Assembly: GCA_964434165.1 (NCBI GenBank)
Contig: CAYSUS010000050.1
Coordinates: forward strand, 1-53,660
Origin: CAYSUS01 sp964434165
Lineage (GTDB): Bacteria; Planctomycetota; Planctomycetia; Pirellulales; Thermoguttaceae
Direction: 5' to 3'
DNA length: 53,660 bases
Shown: piece after piece, positions 24,699 to 32,526 of the stretch
How positions within the stretch are numbered: position 1 is the stretch's first letter
How the letters are laid out: each line of letters starts with the position of its first letter
Notes under the pieces: generated by a model
Databases searched by the model: none
Told to the model about the DNA's origin: nothing
The model's input: the letters and a program-made list of their open reading frames with translations, nothing else
Program-made: the position numbers and the translations under genes

Positions 24699-25335
24699 GT
24701 TCGGCTCCTTTTCTCGTGCGAAGCCGCGACCGAGGGGAATCCACGTTGGTCCGTGAGCCTGGAAGTGGCCGCACCGCTCGGTTTTCGATGCTGCAGCATT
24801 TTAGGCTCGCGCGAGCTTCCGGTCAGTCCTCACGGCGAGGGGCGTGTTCGCCCGCTCGGCAGTCCATGAGGTCCCCCGGAGGACCGCGCCATCAAACGGA
24901 CTGCGCTGGAGTCAGAGTGACGGCGATCCTGGGCCGGGCGGGCAGCCGCGCCGGACTCAACCGCAAATGCGCAAGCACTTGTCGAATAACATGTTACGAA
25001 ATACGGACGAGGCCGCGGCATCAGGTTTGCACTTCGAGGGATTGGGGGCCGCGCGCGGCCCTGCCCCCACTGAAGAGCCACAACCATGGTATTCACCAAG
25101 CAGCACCGAGCGTGGTGGAAGCGGGTCGTGCGGCTTCGCGCTTCGAAACCGCCATTCGAGCCGGGCCCCAAGGCCCGCCCACCGCGCTGTGCGCGACCGC
25201 TGAGGGCATGACTCGAACGTGCAAGGACCGGCAGGCCACGGAAGGGGCGTCCCTCCGCACAGCGGTCCTCGCCACGATCTGGTAGAACGATCGCACGATT
25301 CCTCTCGCGCTACCTTCAGGATCAAGGAGAACGCC
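24699..25335. other. Non-coding stretch between small lipoprotein frame and small secreted protein
   Basis: About 640 bp with several open frames, none with a convincing start, composition or family resemblance. It is locally less GC-rich around 24980-25010. No clear promoter, tRNA or terminator was found. Confidence 0.3.
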
Positions 25336-25629
25336 GTGAGACGACTGCTCCTCGCCGCTGCCGTTCTGGCAGCCCTCGCCTTCTCGGTCGACGCGGCACA
25401 GGCAGCCGGCCGTGGCCACCGGCACTACGCGCCTTCGCACTATGGCTACGACTACTACGAGTCGTATCGGCCCTACGGGTACCGCCACGGCTACGGGTAC
25501 CGTTACCGCAACCGCGGTTTCGACCGCGCCGCCGAGGAGGTCCGCCAGGCCCACTCGCGCTACCGACTCAACACGCACCCGCGCTCCTACTTCAACGCGG
25601 CGCCGCCCCGGTACTACTGGGGCTGGTAG
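25336..25629 (+). CDS. Small secreted Tyr/His/Arg/Gly-rich protein
   Basis: 97 residues from GTG 25336, behind AAGGAG. A clear signal peptide (RRLLLAAAVLAALAFSVDAA, then QAAG) leads to a mature part with repeated Tyr-Gly/His-Tyr pairs (HYGYDYYESYRPYGYRHGYG) and a C-terminal RAAEEVRQAHSRYRL and YYWGW. It is not assigned to a family. Composition suggests a surface or periplasmic matrix-like protein. The lipoprotein at 44.4 kb is also Tyr/Gly-rich but not similar. Confidence 0.7.
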   Translation: MRRLLLAAAVLAALAFSVDAAQAAGRGHRHYAPSHYGYDYYESYRPYGYRHGYGYRYRNRGFDRAAEEVRQAHSRYRLNTHPRSYFNAAPPRYYWGW

Positions 25630-25644
25630 GCGTCCGCCCCCGTA

Positions 25645-25673
25645 GCAGCCACGCTCCGTGTGCCGTCCGCCTC
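25645..25673. repeat. 29-bp direct repeat, copy 1
   Basis: Starts GCAGCCACGCTCCGTGTGCC. The copy at 25825 differs at two positions. The core CACRCTCCGTGTG is a near palindrome. It lies 16 nt after the stop of the small secreted protein. Confidence 0.75.
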
Positions 25674-25824
25674 CCTCTGAGCAGGCCTATCCTGACCAGA
25701 CCGCAAACCCCATCCGGCCTTCGTGCATGACCAACGCGCGACGGCGACCGTCCAACCCGACCCCGTGCGTTGGAAAGCCGTTTGAGCTTTGAGGCGGGCG
25801 GCACGACGGATGCCTGCCGCGGTT

Positions 25825-25853
25825 GCAGCCACACTCCGTGTGCCGTCCACCTC
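25825..25853. repeat. 29-bp direct repeat, copy 2
   Basis: Starts GCAGCCACACTCCGTGTGCC, with the fully palindromic core CACAC-TCC-GTGTG. It lies 71 bp beyond the glnS stop. GGATGCCTGC is also repeated nearby (about 25809 and 25916). The gap 25630-25923 holds no gene. Confidence 0.75.
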
Positions 25854-25923
25854 GGCACGAGAGGCGTTGCGTCGAGCCGTCGGCGCGCGATGCGAAGCGG
25901 TGAACAAGCCCGGCGGATGCCTG

Positions 25924-27621
25924 CTACGGCTTCTGGGCCGACTTCTGGATCTTCGCCCAGGGGTCTTTGAGCGTGACCGTGCGGTTGAAGACGAGGCGGC
26001 CGGGCGCGGAGTCCTTCGAGTCGACGCAGAAGTAGCCGAGGCGCTCGAACTGCACGACCTCGCCGGGCGCGGCTGAGGCCAGGGCCGGCTCGATGTAGCA
26101 CTCGGGCAGGACCTCCAGCGACTTGGGGTTGAGGTTGGCCAGCCAGTCCTCGCCTTCCGCCACGTCGCCGGGGTTCTCCTTCGGGAATAGGTGGTCGTAC
26201 AGCCGCACATCGGCCCGGGCGGCCTGGGCGGCCGAGACCCAGTGGATCGTGGCCTTCACCTTGCGACCGTCCGGGGCGTTGCCGCCGCGGGTTTCCGGGT
26301 CGTAGGTGCACCGCAGCTCCACGACCTCGCCGCTCTCGGGGTCCTTGACCACGTCGTCGCACTTGATAAAGAAACCCCAGCGCAAGCGGACCTCGCGCCC
26401 GGGCGCGAGACGAAAGAACTTCTTGGGCGGGTCTTCGAGGAAGTCGTCCCGCTCGATGTACAGCTCGCGCGAGAACGGCACCTTGCGCGTCCCCTGGCTC
26501 TCGTCTTCGGGGTTGTTCACCGCGTCGACTTCTTCGACCTGGCCCTCGGGGTAATTCTCGATCACCACCTTCAGCGGGCGCAAGACGGCCATGTAGCGCG
26601 GGCAGCGCTTGTTGAGGTCCTCGCGCAGGCAGTGCTCCAGGAGTCGGATATCGACCACGCTATCGACCTTCGAAACGCCGATCGTGCGGCAGAACGCCTG
26701 CAAGGCCTCGGGCGTATAGCCGCGGCGGCGCAGCCCGCAGATGGTGGGCATGCGCGGGTCGTCCCAGCCGCTGACATGGTTCTGCTTGACGAGCTCGCGC
26801 AGCTTGCGCTTGCTCATCACCGTGTAGGTGAGATTGAGCCGGGCGAACTCGATCTGCTGCGGGTGGTAGATTCCCAGGGCCTCGATGAACCAGTCGTACA
26901 GCGGCCGGTGGTTCTCGAACTCCAGGGTACAGATCGAGTGGGTGATGTCCTCGATCGAGTCGCTCTGCCCGTGCGTCCAGTCGTACATCGGGTAGATGCA
27001 CCACTTGTCGCCCATTCGCGGGTGGGGGGCGTGAAGGACCCGATACATCACCGGGTCGCGCATGTTCAGGTTCGGGTGGGCCATGTCGATCTTCGCGCGC
27101 AGCGTGCGCGAGCCGTCGGGGAACTCGCCCGCCCGCATCCGCGCAAAGAGGTCGAGGTTCTCCTCCACGGAGCGCTCGCGGTCGGGGCTGTGCCGGCCGG
27201 GCTCGGTGAGCGTGCCGCGATGCTGGCGGATCTCCTCGCCGCTCAGGTCGCAGACGTAGGCCTTGCCCGCCTTGACGAGCTCGACGGCCCACTGGTAGAG
27301 CTGGTCGAAGTAGTCCGAGGCGTGAAACGCGCGGTCCTCCCAGTCGGCCCCCAGCCAGCGCACGTCCTCCTTGATCGCGTCGATGTACTCCTGCTCCTCC
27401 TTGACCGGGTTGGTATCGTCGAACCGCAGGTTGAACTTGCCACCGAACTGCTGCGCGATTCCGTAGTTCAGCAGGATCGACTTGGCGTGGCCGATATGCA
27501 GATACCCGTTCGGCTCCGGCGGGAACCGCGTATGCACGCGCCCGCCGAACTTGCCGGTGCGGTTGTCCTCGGTGACGATCTGGCGGATGAAGTCGAGGGG
27601 TCGGTCGTTCTCAGTAGCCAT
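25924..27621 (-). CDS. glnS: Glutaminyl-tRNA synthetase
   Basis: 565 residues, the usual bacterial/eukaryal GlnRS length. Class I motifs: HIGH at 42-45 in PEPNGYLHIGHAKSILLNYG and the KMSKS-equivalent VMSKRKLREL. Typical GlnRS stretches include FDDTNPVKEEQEYIDAI, YPMYDWTHGQSDSIEDITHS and WDDPRMPTICGLRRRGYTPE. The C-terminal anticodon-binding beta barrels include DSAPGRLVFNRTVTLKDPWA. It charges tRNA-Gln directly. It lies 35 nt downstream of an unknown membrane-anchored protein gene on the same strand, so the two may be cotranscribed. Confidence 0.97.
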   Translation of the reverse strand: MATENDRPLDFIRQIVTEDNRTGKFGGRVHTRFPPEPNGYLHIGHAKSILLNYGIAQQFGGKFNLRFDDTNPVKEEQEYIDAIKEDVRWLGADWEDRAFHASDYFDQLYQWAVELVKAGKAYVCDLSGEEIRQHRGTLTEPGRHSPDRERSVEENLDLFARMRAGEFPDGSRTLRAKIDMAHPNLNMRDPVMYRVLHAPHPRMGDKWCIYPMYDWTHGQSDSIEDITHSICTLEFENHRPLYDWFIEALGIYHPQQIEFARLNLTYTVMSKRKLRELVKQNHVSGWDDPRMPTICGLRRRGYTPEALQAFCRTIGVSKVDSVVDIRLLEHCLREDLNKRCPRYMAVLRPLKVVIENYPEGQVEEVDAVNNPEDESQGTRKVPFSRELYIERDDFLEDPPKKFFRLAPGREVRLRWGFFIKCDDVVKDPESGEVVELRCTYDPETRGGNAPDGRKVKATIHWVSAAQAARADVRLYDHLFPKENPGDVAEGEDWLANLNPKSLEVLPECYIEPALASAAPGEVVQFERLGYFCVDSKDSAPGRLVFNRTVTLKDPWAKIQKSAQKP

Positions 27622-27656
27622 TGTGTTTGTGCCGCAGAGCGGTGAATTGCCTTGTT

Positions 27657-28502
27657 TTACTTGTCAGTCGTCGTCTCGCGCTTGTTTGTCGTTTTGGTGG
27701 AAGCGAGTTGCTGTGGCGCTTCAACCCATATCACGTCCTCTGTCCAATGGCCGTGCCAAGATCCGTCCCATTTGAGCCCGATTCGGATTTCCTGCGGATC
27801 GGCGTTGTCTGCTGAAACCAGAATCGTAAAGAGATACTCTCCCACTGCCGCGCAAGACTGGAGAAGCAGCTCCGGCTGCCCCTTAACCTGAATCTTGAAG
27901 GGCTCCGTTGGCTTCGAAGCGATAAGCACATTCAAAGGCATGTCCGTCCCCACTTCGAGATTCACGTCCTGCTTATCGAAAGCCCATATCAGTTCGTGGG
28001 GCCCATGGATTGTCTGTTCCTTCCAATCTCTGCCTTCCCTCTTGTGTAATCTCGTGAGACGGCCCTTGCAGTTGTTTGCTGGGCTGCCACCTTCGTTCCC
28101 CACAAGCACGTTCACATACCAGTCGGTCCGTTTGGAGCTCCTCGAAGGAACAGGCTCTTGAGGATAGAACACTCCTGGTGAGATGTCATATCGATGGGGA
28201 TAGACACATTTCCCACTTGCGCGCTCGAAGGTCACTCTAAGCAAGGGCTTGTGCCGGCGCGCCGCCTCCGCTCGCTCAATCTCCCATTTGCGTTGCCGTT
28301 CTTCTCGATCGAACTCGCGACGCCGTTCCAGGGAGTCGTTGTACTTCGCCAGTTCCTTTGCCTGCTTTGTCTGCCACCAAGCCACCACTATCGCACCGAG
28401 GAATCCAATCAGGGCTCCAAGAAGAGTGAACCCTCCCGTAAGAAGAGCGATCTTCCACTGAGTTTCCTGGCCCACGGCTACGCCTTTTACGCTGAGTGCC
28501 AT
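27657..28502 (-). CDS. Membrane-anchored protein of unknown function with coiled coil
   Basis: 281 residues. One N-terminal transmembrane helix (TLLGALIGFLGAIVVAWW, about 27-44), then a strongly charged helical coiled coil (about 48-85, LERRREFDREERQRKWEIER), then a soluble beta-rich domain with WYVNVLVGNEGGSPANNC, GPHELIWAFDKQDVNLEVG and EIRIGLKWDGSWHGHW. No family was recognised. The domain order resembles small bacterial proteins annotated only as hypothetical. Codon use is visibly less GC-biased than its neighbours, which suggests recent acquisition. It lies between glnS (35 nt downstream) and a two-gene cassette (22 nt upstream). Confidence 0.7.
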   Translation of the reverse strand: MALSVKGVAVGQETQWKIALLTGGFTLLGALIGFLGAIVVAWWQTKQAKELAKYNDSLERRREFDREERQRKWEIERAEAARRHKPLLRVTFERASGKCVYPHRYDISPGVFYPQEPVPSRSSKRTDWYVNVLVGNEGGSPANNCKGRLTRLHKREGRDWKEQTIHGPHELIWAFDKQDVNLEVGTDMPLNVLIASKPTEPFKIQVKGQPELLLQSCAAVGEYLFTILVSADNADPQEIRIGLKWDGSWHGHWTEDVIWVEAPQQLASTKTTNKRETTTDK

Positions 28503-28524
28503 GTGCCCGCACGAAACCCCGCCG

Positions 28525-28833
28525 TCACAGCGTCTCCACGTCCCTTTCCACGATGAGGATTTCTTCCTGTTGGAATTCCTGCTTGAGTTCCACCTTGAGG
28601 GCCGAGAGAAAGTCCCGTGCGTCCGGAACGTCGGAGGCGAGGACCCGGTAGATCACGATTTCGTCCCGATAGGTCACGCCGCCCGTTTTCCAGAATCCCT
28701 CGTTCGGTTGAGGGAAGTACGTCAAGCCGTCGAAATGGTCGAGCAGGCGCTTCTGGAGTTCTTGGAGCTTGTCCGCCTCGATGGGCGTGCCGTCGTTGTA
28801 GCGCAGCGGGATGAAGACGTCATATTCTTTCAC
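28525..28833 (-). CDS. Small conserved-looking protein of unknown function
   Basis: 102 residues, starting MKEYDVFIPLRYNDG and ending EEILIVERDVETL, with EGFWKTGGVTYRDEIVIYRV in the middle. It looks like a compact alpha/beta domain with no signal or membrane segment. I recall similar small proteins paired with a partner like the one overlapping its start, but no function is known to me. Its start overlaps the upstream gene by 14 nt, so translation is probably coupled. The size and pairing resemble toxin-antitoxin modules, without any motif to support that. Confidence 0.65.
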   Translation of the reverse strand: MKEYDVFIPLRYNDGTPIEADKLQELQKRLLDHFDGLTYFPQPNEGFWKTGGVTYRDEIVIYRVLASDVPDARDFLSALKVELKQEFQQEEILIVERDVETL

Positions 28834-29035
28834 CGTGCCCGACTCCTTCCAGCCCAGGGGCGCTCGTCTCCCGGCTTACCTCTGTGAACTGCACACCGGC
28901 CACTCGAAGCGACCTTGCCGCCTCGGCGCTGATGACGTAGGTCCGATTTGGCAAGATCATTCCGGGCGAGTGGCGAAGCAGGAGCGGCAGGGCCTTGACT
29001 TCTTCGGCCTCCGACAACTGAATGGCGACTTTCAT
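28820..29035 (-). CDS. Small protein, first gene of a two-gene cassette
   Basis: 71 residues: MKVAIQLSEAEEVKALPLLL, then HSPGMILPNRTYVISAEAAR and LRVAGVQFTEV. A strong GGAGGGAG precedes the ATG, and a CATAAT -10 candidate lies about 38 nt upstream. No family was recognised. The final residues overlap the next gene. The short, charged sequence fits a small regulatory or antitoxin-like protein, but this is only inference from size and arrangement. Confidence 0.6.
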   Translation of the reverse strand: MKVAIQLSEAEEVKALPLLLRHSPGMILPNRTYVISAEAARSLRVAGVQFTEVSRETSAPGLEGVGHGERI

Positions 29036-29070
29036 AGCGGTCTCTCCCTCCTGTAAACACGACCTCTACG

Positions 29071-29081
29071 ACATTATGTCC
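29071..29081 (-). promoter_or_regulatory. Candidate -10 with palindrome for the two-gene cassette
   Basis: CATAAT on the minus strand (29074-29079) lies within the perfect palindrome GACAT-T-ATGTC. The -35 is poor. The transcript would start about 30 nt before the ATG at 29035. A palindrome over the -10 would suit autoregulation. Confidence 0.35.
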
Positions 29082-29126
29082 GCGCGGGCTTCCGGAACGA
29101 AGGGCGATTGTGCGGTGCCAGTCCGT

Positions 29127-30686
29127 TCAGGCCGAGTGCAGCGCCCTGTCGATCCGGGCCAGGCAGCTCTTCTTGCCCACGATTGCCAGCGTGTCGAACA
29201 TTCCCACGCCGATGGCCGAGCCGGTCACCGCCACGCGCACCGCGTGGATGATCTGGCCGATCTTGATCCCCTCAGTTTCCACGAAGTCGTGCATCCTCTT
29301 CTCCAGCGCCTCGGGCTCAAACGGCTCGACCGTGCGAAGCTGCTCGGCGAACTTGCGCAGCAGGTCCGCCGCGCCGTCAGCCCGAACGCGCTTGCTGAAG
29401 GCCTTCTCCTCGTACTCCAGCTCCTCGTCGGGCGTGAAGAAGTACGGGTAATCAAGGATGTCGCCAAAGACCTTGATCCGATCGCCCGCCGCCTCGACGA
29501 TCCGCGCGATCCGCGTCTTGACGGCGTCGCACGCGGGCCCCGTCACCCATCCGGCCTGGACCAGGTAGGGCAGCGCGCCCTCGACCTTCTCTTCGGTCGG
29601 CACGGCGCGCATGTGCCGATCCTCGAAGGCCCAGAGCTTCTGCGGGTCGAAGCTGGCCGGGGCCTTGTTCACCCCTTCGAGCGAGAAGGCCTCAATCAGT
29701 TCTTGCCGCGTGAAGTCCTCGGTCTTCTCGTCCAAGGACCAGCCGAGCAGGGCCAGGTAGTTGATGATCGCCTCGGGCAGATATCCCACCTGGCGATAGA
29801 AATCGACGATCACCGGGTTGAACGTGTCCAGGTCGGTCGAAAGCCCCAGGCGCTCGGCGATCCGCCGGCCGTGCTCCACGCGCTCGGCGAATTCCTTGTT
29901 CTTCAGGTACTTCTGCAGCTTGCGCTTGCTGAGCTTGACTTTGCTGCCCGGCTCGGCCACGAAGGGCAGGTGGGCGTACTTGGGCAGCTCGTAACCCAGA
30001 GCCTGGGCGATGAACACCTGGCGCGGCGTGTTGGAAAGGTGCTCTTCGGCGCGGATCACGTGGGTGATCGCCAGGTCGTGGTCGTCGACCACGGTGGCCA
30101 GGTGGTACAGGCACGAGCCGTCGGCCCGCTGGATCACGTGGTCCTGCTCCCGGGCCCAGTCGAACTCGACCTGCCCTCGGATGAGGTCGTCGAGCACGAG
30201 CTTGCCCTCGCGGGGCATCTTCAAGCGGACCACCGCCTGCCGGCCCTCGCCCTCCAGCCGCGCCGCATCCTCGGCCGTCTCGGCCATCCAGCGGCGGCTG
30301 TAAACGAACGTCCGCTTTTCCTTCTCGGCAGCCTCGCGCGCGGCCTGGATCTCCTCGGGTCGGGCGTAGTCGCGATAGGCCGCGCCCGACTCGAGGAGCC
30401 GGTCCACGGCCGCCTGGTACTTGTCCGCGCGCTGCGACTGGTAGTACGGCGCGTGCGGCCCGCCGACCTTTGGCCCCTCGTCCCAGTCGATGCCCAGCCA
30501 GCGGAAGCCGTCGAGGATCGGCTCCAGCGCGGCCTCGACGTTGCGCTCCTGGTCCGTATCGTCGATCCTGAGGAGGAACTGTCCCCCATGGCGACGCGCG
30601 AAGAGCCAGTTAAACAGGGCGGTGCGAACCCCGCCGATGTGGAGGTAACCGGTCGGGGACGGGGCAAAGCGGGTGCGGACAGACAC
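29127..30686 (-). CDS. gltX: Glutamyl-tRNA synthetase
   Basis: 519 residues. Class I motifs: RFAPSPTGYLHIGGVRTALF with HIGG at 16-19, and the KMSKS-equivalent KLSKRKLQKY. Typical stretches include LLRIDDTDQERNVEAAL, HLATVVDDHDLAITHVIRAE and LPEAIINYLALLGWSLDEK. It charges tRNA-Glu. The discriminating form expected alongside a separate GlnRS fits with glnS 1.5 kb away. The C-terminal anticodon domain is complete. The ATG at 30686 opens directly on the catalytic domain. Confidence 0.97.
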   Translation of the reverse strand: MSVRTRFAPSPTGYLHIGGVRTALFNWLFARRHGGQFLLRIDDTDQERNVEAALEPILDGFRWLGIDWDEGPKVGGPHAPYYQSQRADKYQAAVDRLLESGAAYRDYARPEEIQAAREAAEKEKRTFVYSRRWMAETAEDAARLEGEGRQAVVRLKMPREGKLVLDDLIRGQVEFDWAREQDHVIQRADGSCLYHLATVVDDHDLAITHVIRAEEHLSNTPRQVFIAQALGYELPKYAHLPFVAEPGSKVKLSKRKLQKYLKNKEFAERVEHGRRIAERLGLSTDLDTFNPVIVDFYRQVGYLPEAIINYLALLGWSLDEKTEDFTRQELIEAFSLEGVNKAPASFDPQKLWAFEDRHMRAVPTEEKVEGALPYLVQAGWVTGPACDAVKTRIARIVEAAGDRIKVFGDILDYPYFFTPDEELEYEEKAFSKRVRADGAADLLRKFAEQLRTVEPFEPEALEKRMHDFVETEGIKIGQIIHAVRVAVTGSAIGVGMFDTLAIVGKKSCLARIDRALHSA

Positions 30687-30698
30687 GGGCGTGGTAGA

Positions 30699-30726
30699 AA
30701 TGGCGAATGGCGAATGGCGAATGGCG
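30699..30726. repeat. Four perfect AATGGCG units
   Basis: A 7-bp unit repeated four times without error, 12 bp upstream of the gltX start. Slippage-prone and outside coding sequence. Confidence 0.85.
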
Positions 30727-30792
30727 GGGCGCGCGGCGCTTTCCGGCGGACCGACCGGTCATCATCGGGCACGAGGGGGAAGCGTGCAATCC

Positions 30793-31893
30793 CTACCCGG
30801 CCCGCTTCTCCCGCTCCCGGCGCATCTTCTCCAGCCTTCGCCTGAGGGCCTTCTTCTCCGCCTTGGTCAGCTTGCGGTTCGTCGGGGCGTGCAGGGGCGG
30901 GGCTTCGTCCTCCTCGGCTGGCTGGGAGACGCTTGCAGGGGGCTTGGCCCGCCGCTTTGTGGTCTTCGACACGGAAGAAGCGAGTGCGGTTCGAACCGGA
31001 GCGGCGGGGCGTGACATGGCGGCCGGGCGCGGCACGCCGTGCGGAGGATGCACCGTGACGTGGCGGTCGAGCGCGGCATCCTCATCGTCAAGCCCCCGGG
31101 GTGCGGACTCGACCTCTTCGTGCCCAGCCTGCGAGGCTGCCGACAACCTCGTGGACGGCGTTGTGGCGGTCTGCGACCCCTCGGCAGGCTCGGCGCGCGG
31201 CGGAAGCAGGCCCTCGGCGTCGAGGATCACGTGTCGGGCATGCAGCGACATGGCCAGGAGCACCATCCAGAAGCCCAGCATCTCGGCGCCCTCTTCGACC
31301 ATGATGCCCCGCGCCCCGGACTCGGGCAGGACCCAGCCGAGCTGCGCGGCCACGGCCACGGCGAAGCTCGTCCCGGCGAGGAGAAACGCCGCGCTGGAGA
31401 GGCGGCACTCGCGCATGTCGATCAGCAGGCGCACGCCCACGCCGCCCAGGAGGAAGAAGTAGGGCACGGCCCACCACAAGGAGCCGTCGCCTCCCAGGCG
31501 GCGGCCCGTGGCCAGGACCATCATCTCCTTGAAGCCCTCATGCAGGCTGGCCGTTTCGTCCAGGCTCATCAAGAGCCAGCAGGCGGCGGCCCACAGCCAG
31601 ATGCGGTACATCCCGTGGTAGTCGTCGCGACGATGGCGGCGCACCGAGAACACGAGGAGGGCGACGAAGGCGGCCAGCGTGAGCGTGGTGGAGGAAAACC
31701 ACACGCACAGCGTGCCCTCTCCGTCCAGATCGAACGCCTCGACCACCCCGTCCGTGGTTGCCGGGGCCAGCCGAGGCATCCAGTAATAGAGGTATTCCAG
31801 GCCCGCGATCACGCCCAGCCCCAGCAGCAAGGCCAGGGCATAGACCCAGAGCCGGCGCGGGATGAGATCGGTCAGCCGGGCCTGTTCGTCCAT
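30793..31893 (-). CDS. Polytopic membrane protein of unknown function
   Basis: 366 residues from ATG 31893. The open frame extends upstream through an Arg-rich segment (GESRRRARRRRVVRKSENYG), and homologues I recall from planctomycetes carry such a basic N-terminus, so a GTG start at 31932 or earlier is possible. Hydrophobic helices are seen around VYALALLLGLGVIAGLEYLY, TLTLAAFVALLVFSV, IWLWAAACWLLMSL, VPYFFLLGGVGVRLLI, AFLLAGTSFAVAVAAQLGWV and GFWMVLLAMSL. An acidic DETASLHEGFKEMM lies between helices. The last 120 residues are a soluble basic tail ending KAEKKALRRRLEKMRRERE. Function unknown. Confidence 0.75.
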   Translation of the reverse strand: MDEQARLTDLIPRRLWVYALALLLGLGVIAGLEYLYYWMPRLAPATTDGVVEAFDLDGEGTLCVWFSSTTLTLAAFVALLVFSVRRHRRDDYHGMYRIWLWAAACWLLMSLDETASLHEGFKEMMVLATGRRLGGDGSLWWAVPYFFLLGGVGVRLLIDMRECRLSSAAFLLAGTSFAVAVAAQLGWVLPESGARGIMVEEGAEMLGFWMVLLAMSLHARHVILDAEGLLPPRAEPAEGSQTATTPSTRLSAASQAGHEEVESAPRGLDDEDAALDRHVTVHPPHGVPRPAAMSRPAAPVRTALASSVSKTTKRRAKPPASVSQPAEEDEAPPLHAPTNRKLTKAEKKALRRRLEKMRREREKRAG

Positions 31894-31932
31894 GAACTCG
31901 GCGTCCCCGTAGTTCTCCGACTTGCGCACCAC

Positions 31933-32526
31933 GCGCCGGCGCCGCGCGCGGCGCCGCGATTCGCCGCCCGACGCGGGGTCGCACAGCAACAGGCGGCGAC
32001 GGTCGTCGCGCTGGCCGCTCCGGCGGAACTGAGCTGAGCAGTGCAGTGCCACGGCAACCCCACGGGGTGGGCATGTTAGCCGAATTGCGAGCCGCGGGTA
32101 AGAGGGATATCGAGGCGGACGCACCCGGAGCCCGTGCTGGGGCGCCGACTGCCAGTCCACCCCTGCTTGCGCATGCCCCGGATCGATCAGCCAGGAGCCG
32201 ACTCCATTTCTTCACCATTCGGCATTGTCCGCCCCGCCGGTAAACCGCGTTTCCACGCCGGCGGAACGGCTCCCAAGTCCACGCAATCAACCTGGAATCT
32301 CCATGCCGCACAGACCCCCGCAATTCACGCGCGGCGGCCAGAGCGGACCATGCCGCGGCGACGCTCGAGCCGCTCGATGGACCAGGCGCTGCCATTGACC
32401 CTTGAACATACTCAGGCTACGCTTCGCGTCATCTTCTTCACCTCCGTGCGCCGGTCCGGCCAGGCCGGACCGGCGACCCCCCCTCAGGCGCTGGCCATGG
32501 AAGGCTCGTGTTGCCAGTCCAGCGGC
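31933..32526. promoter_or_regulatory. Divergent intergenic region with promoter and leader palindrome
   Basis: The region between the membrane protein and glycosyltransferase-like genes. It holds TTGACC (32396-32401), a 17-nt spacer and TACGCT (32419-32424), a good promoter for the gene at 32527, and the palindrome listed separately. A further inverted repeat, CCGCCGG with CCGGCGG, lies near 32232-32262. No small gene was recognised. Confidence 0.5.
32450..32476. promoter_or_regulatory. 27-nt perfect palindrome in the leader of the glycosyltransferase-like gene
   Basis: Arms CGCCGGTCCGGCC and GGCCGGACCGGCG, 13 bp each and perfectly complementary around one A. It starts about 20 nt after the predicted transcription start and ends 50 nt before the ATG. 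As RNA it would be a very stable GC hairpin; as DNA it could bind a dimer. No T-run follows, so it is not a classical terminator. Confidence 0.6.

Noticed and set aside
24251..25285. Long open frame across the region after the PfkB gene
   Set aside because: It begins antisense inside the kinase gene and shows no domain or ribosome site. The lipoprotein signal on the opposite strand is better supported.
25645..25853. CRISPR array from the 29-bp repeats
   Set aside because: Only two copies, spaced about 150 bp apart, with no regular spacers and no cas genes.
28525..29035. Confident toxin-antitoxin call for the two small genes
   Set aside because: Layout fits, but no toxin fold or antitoxin DNA-binding motif was recognised.
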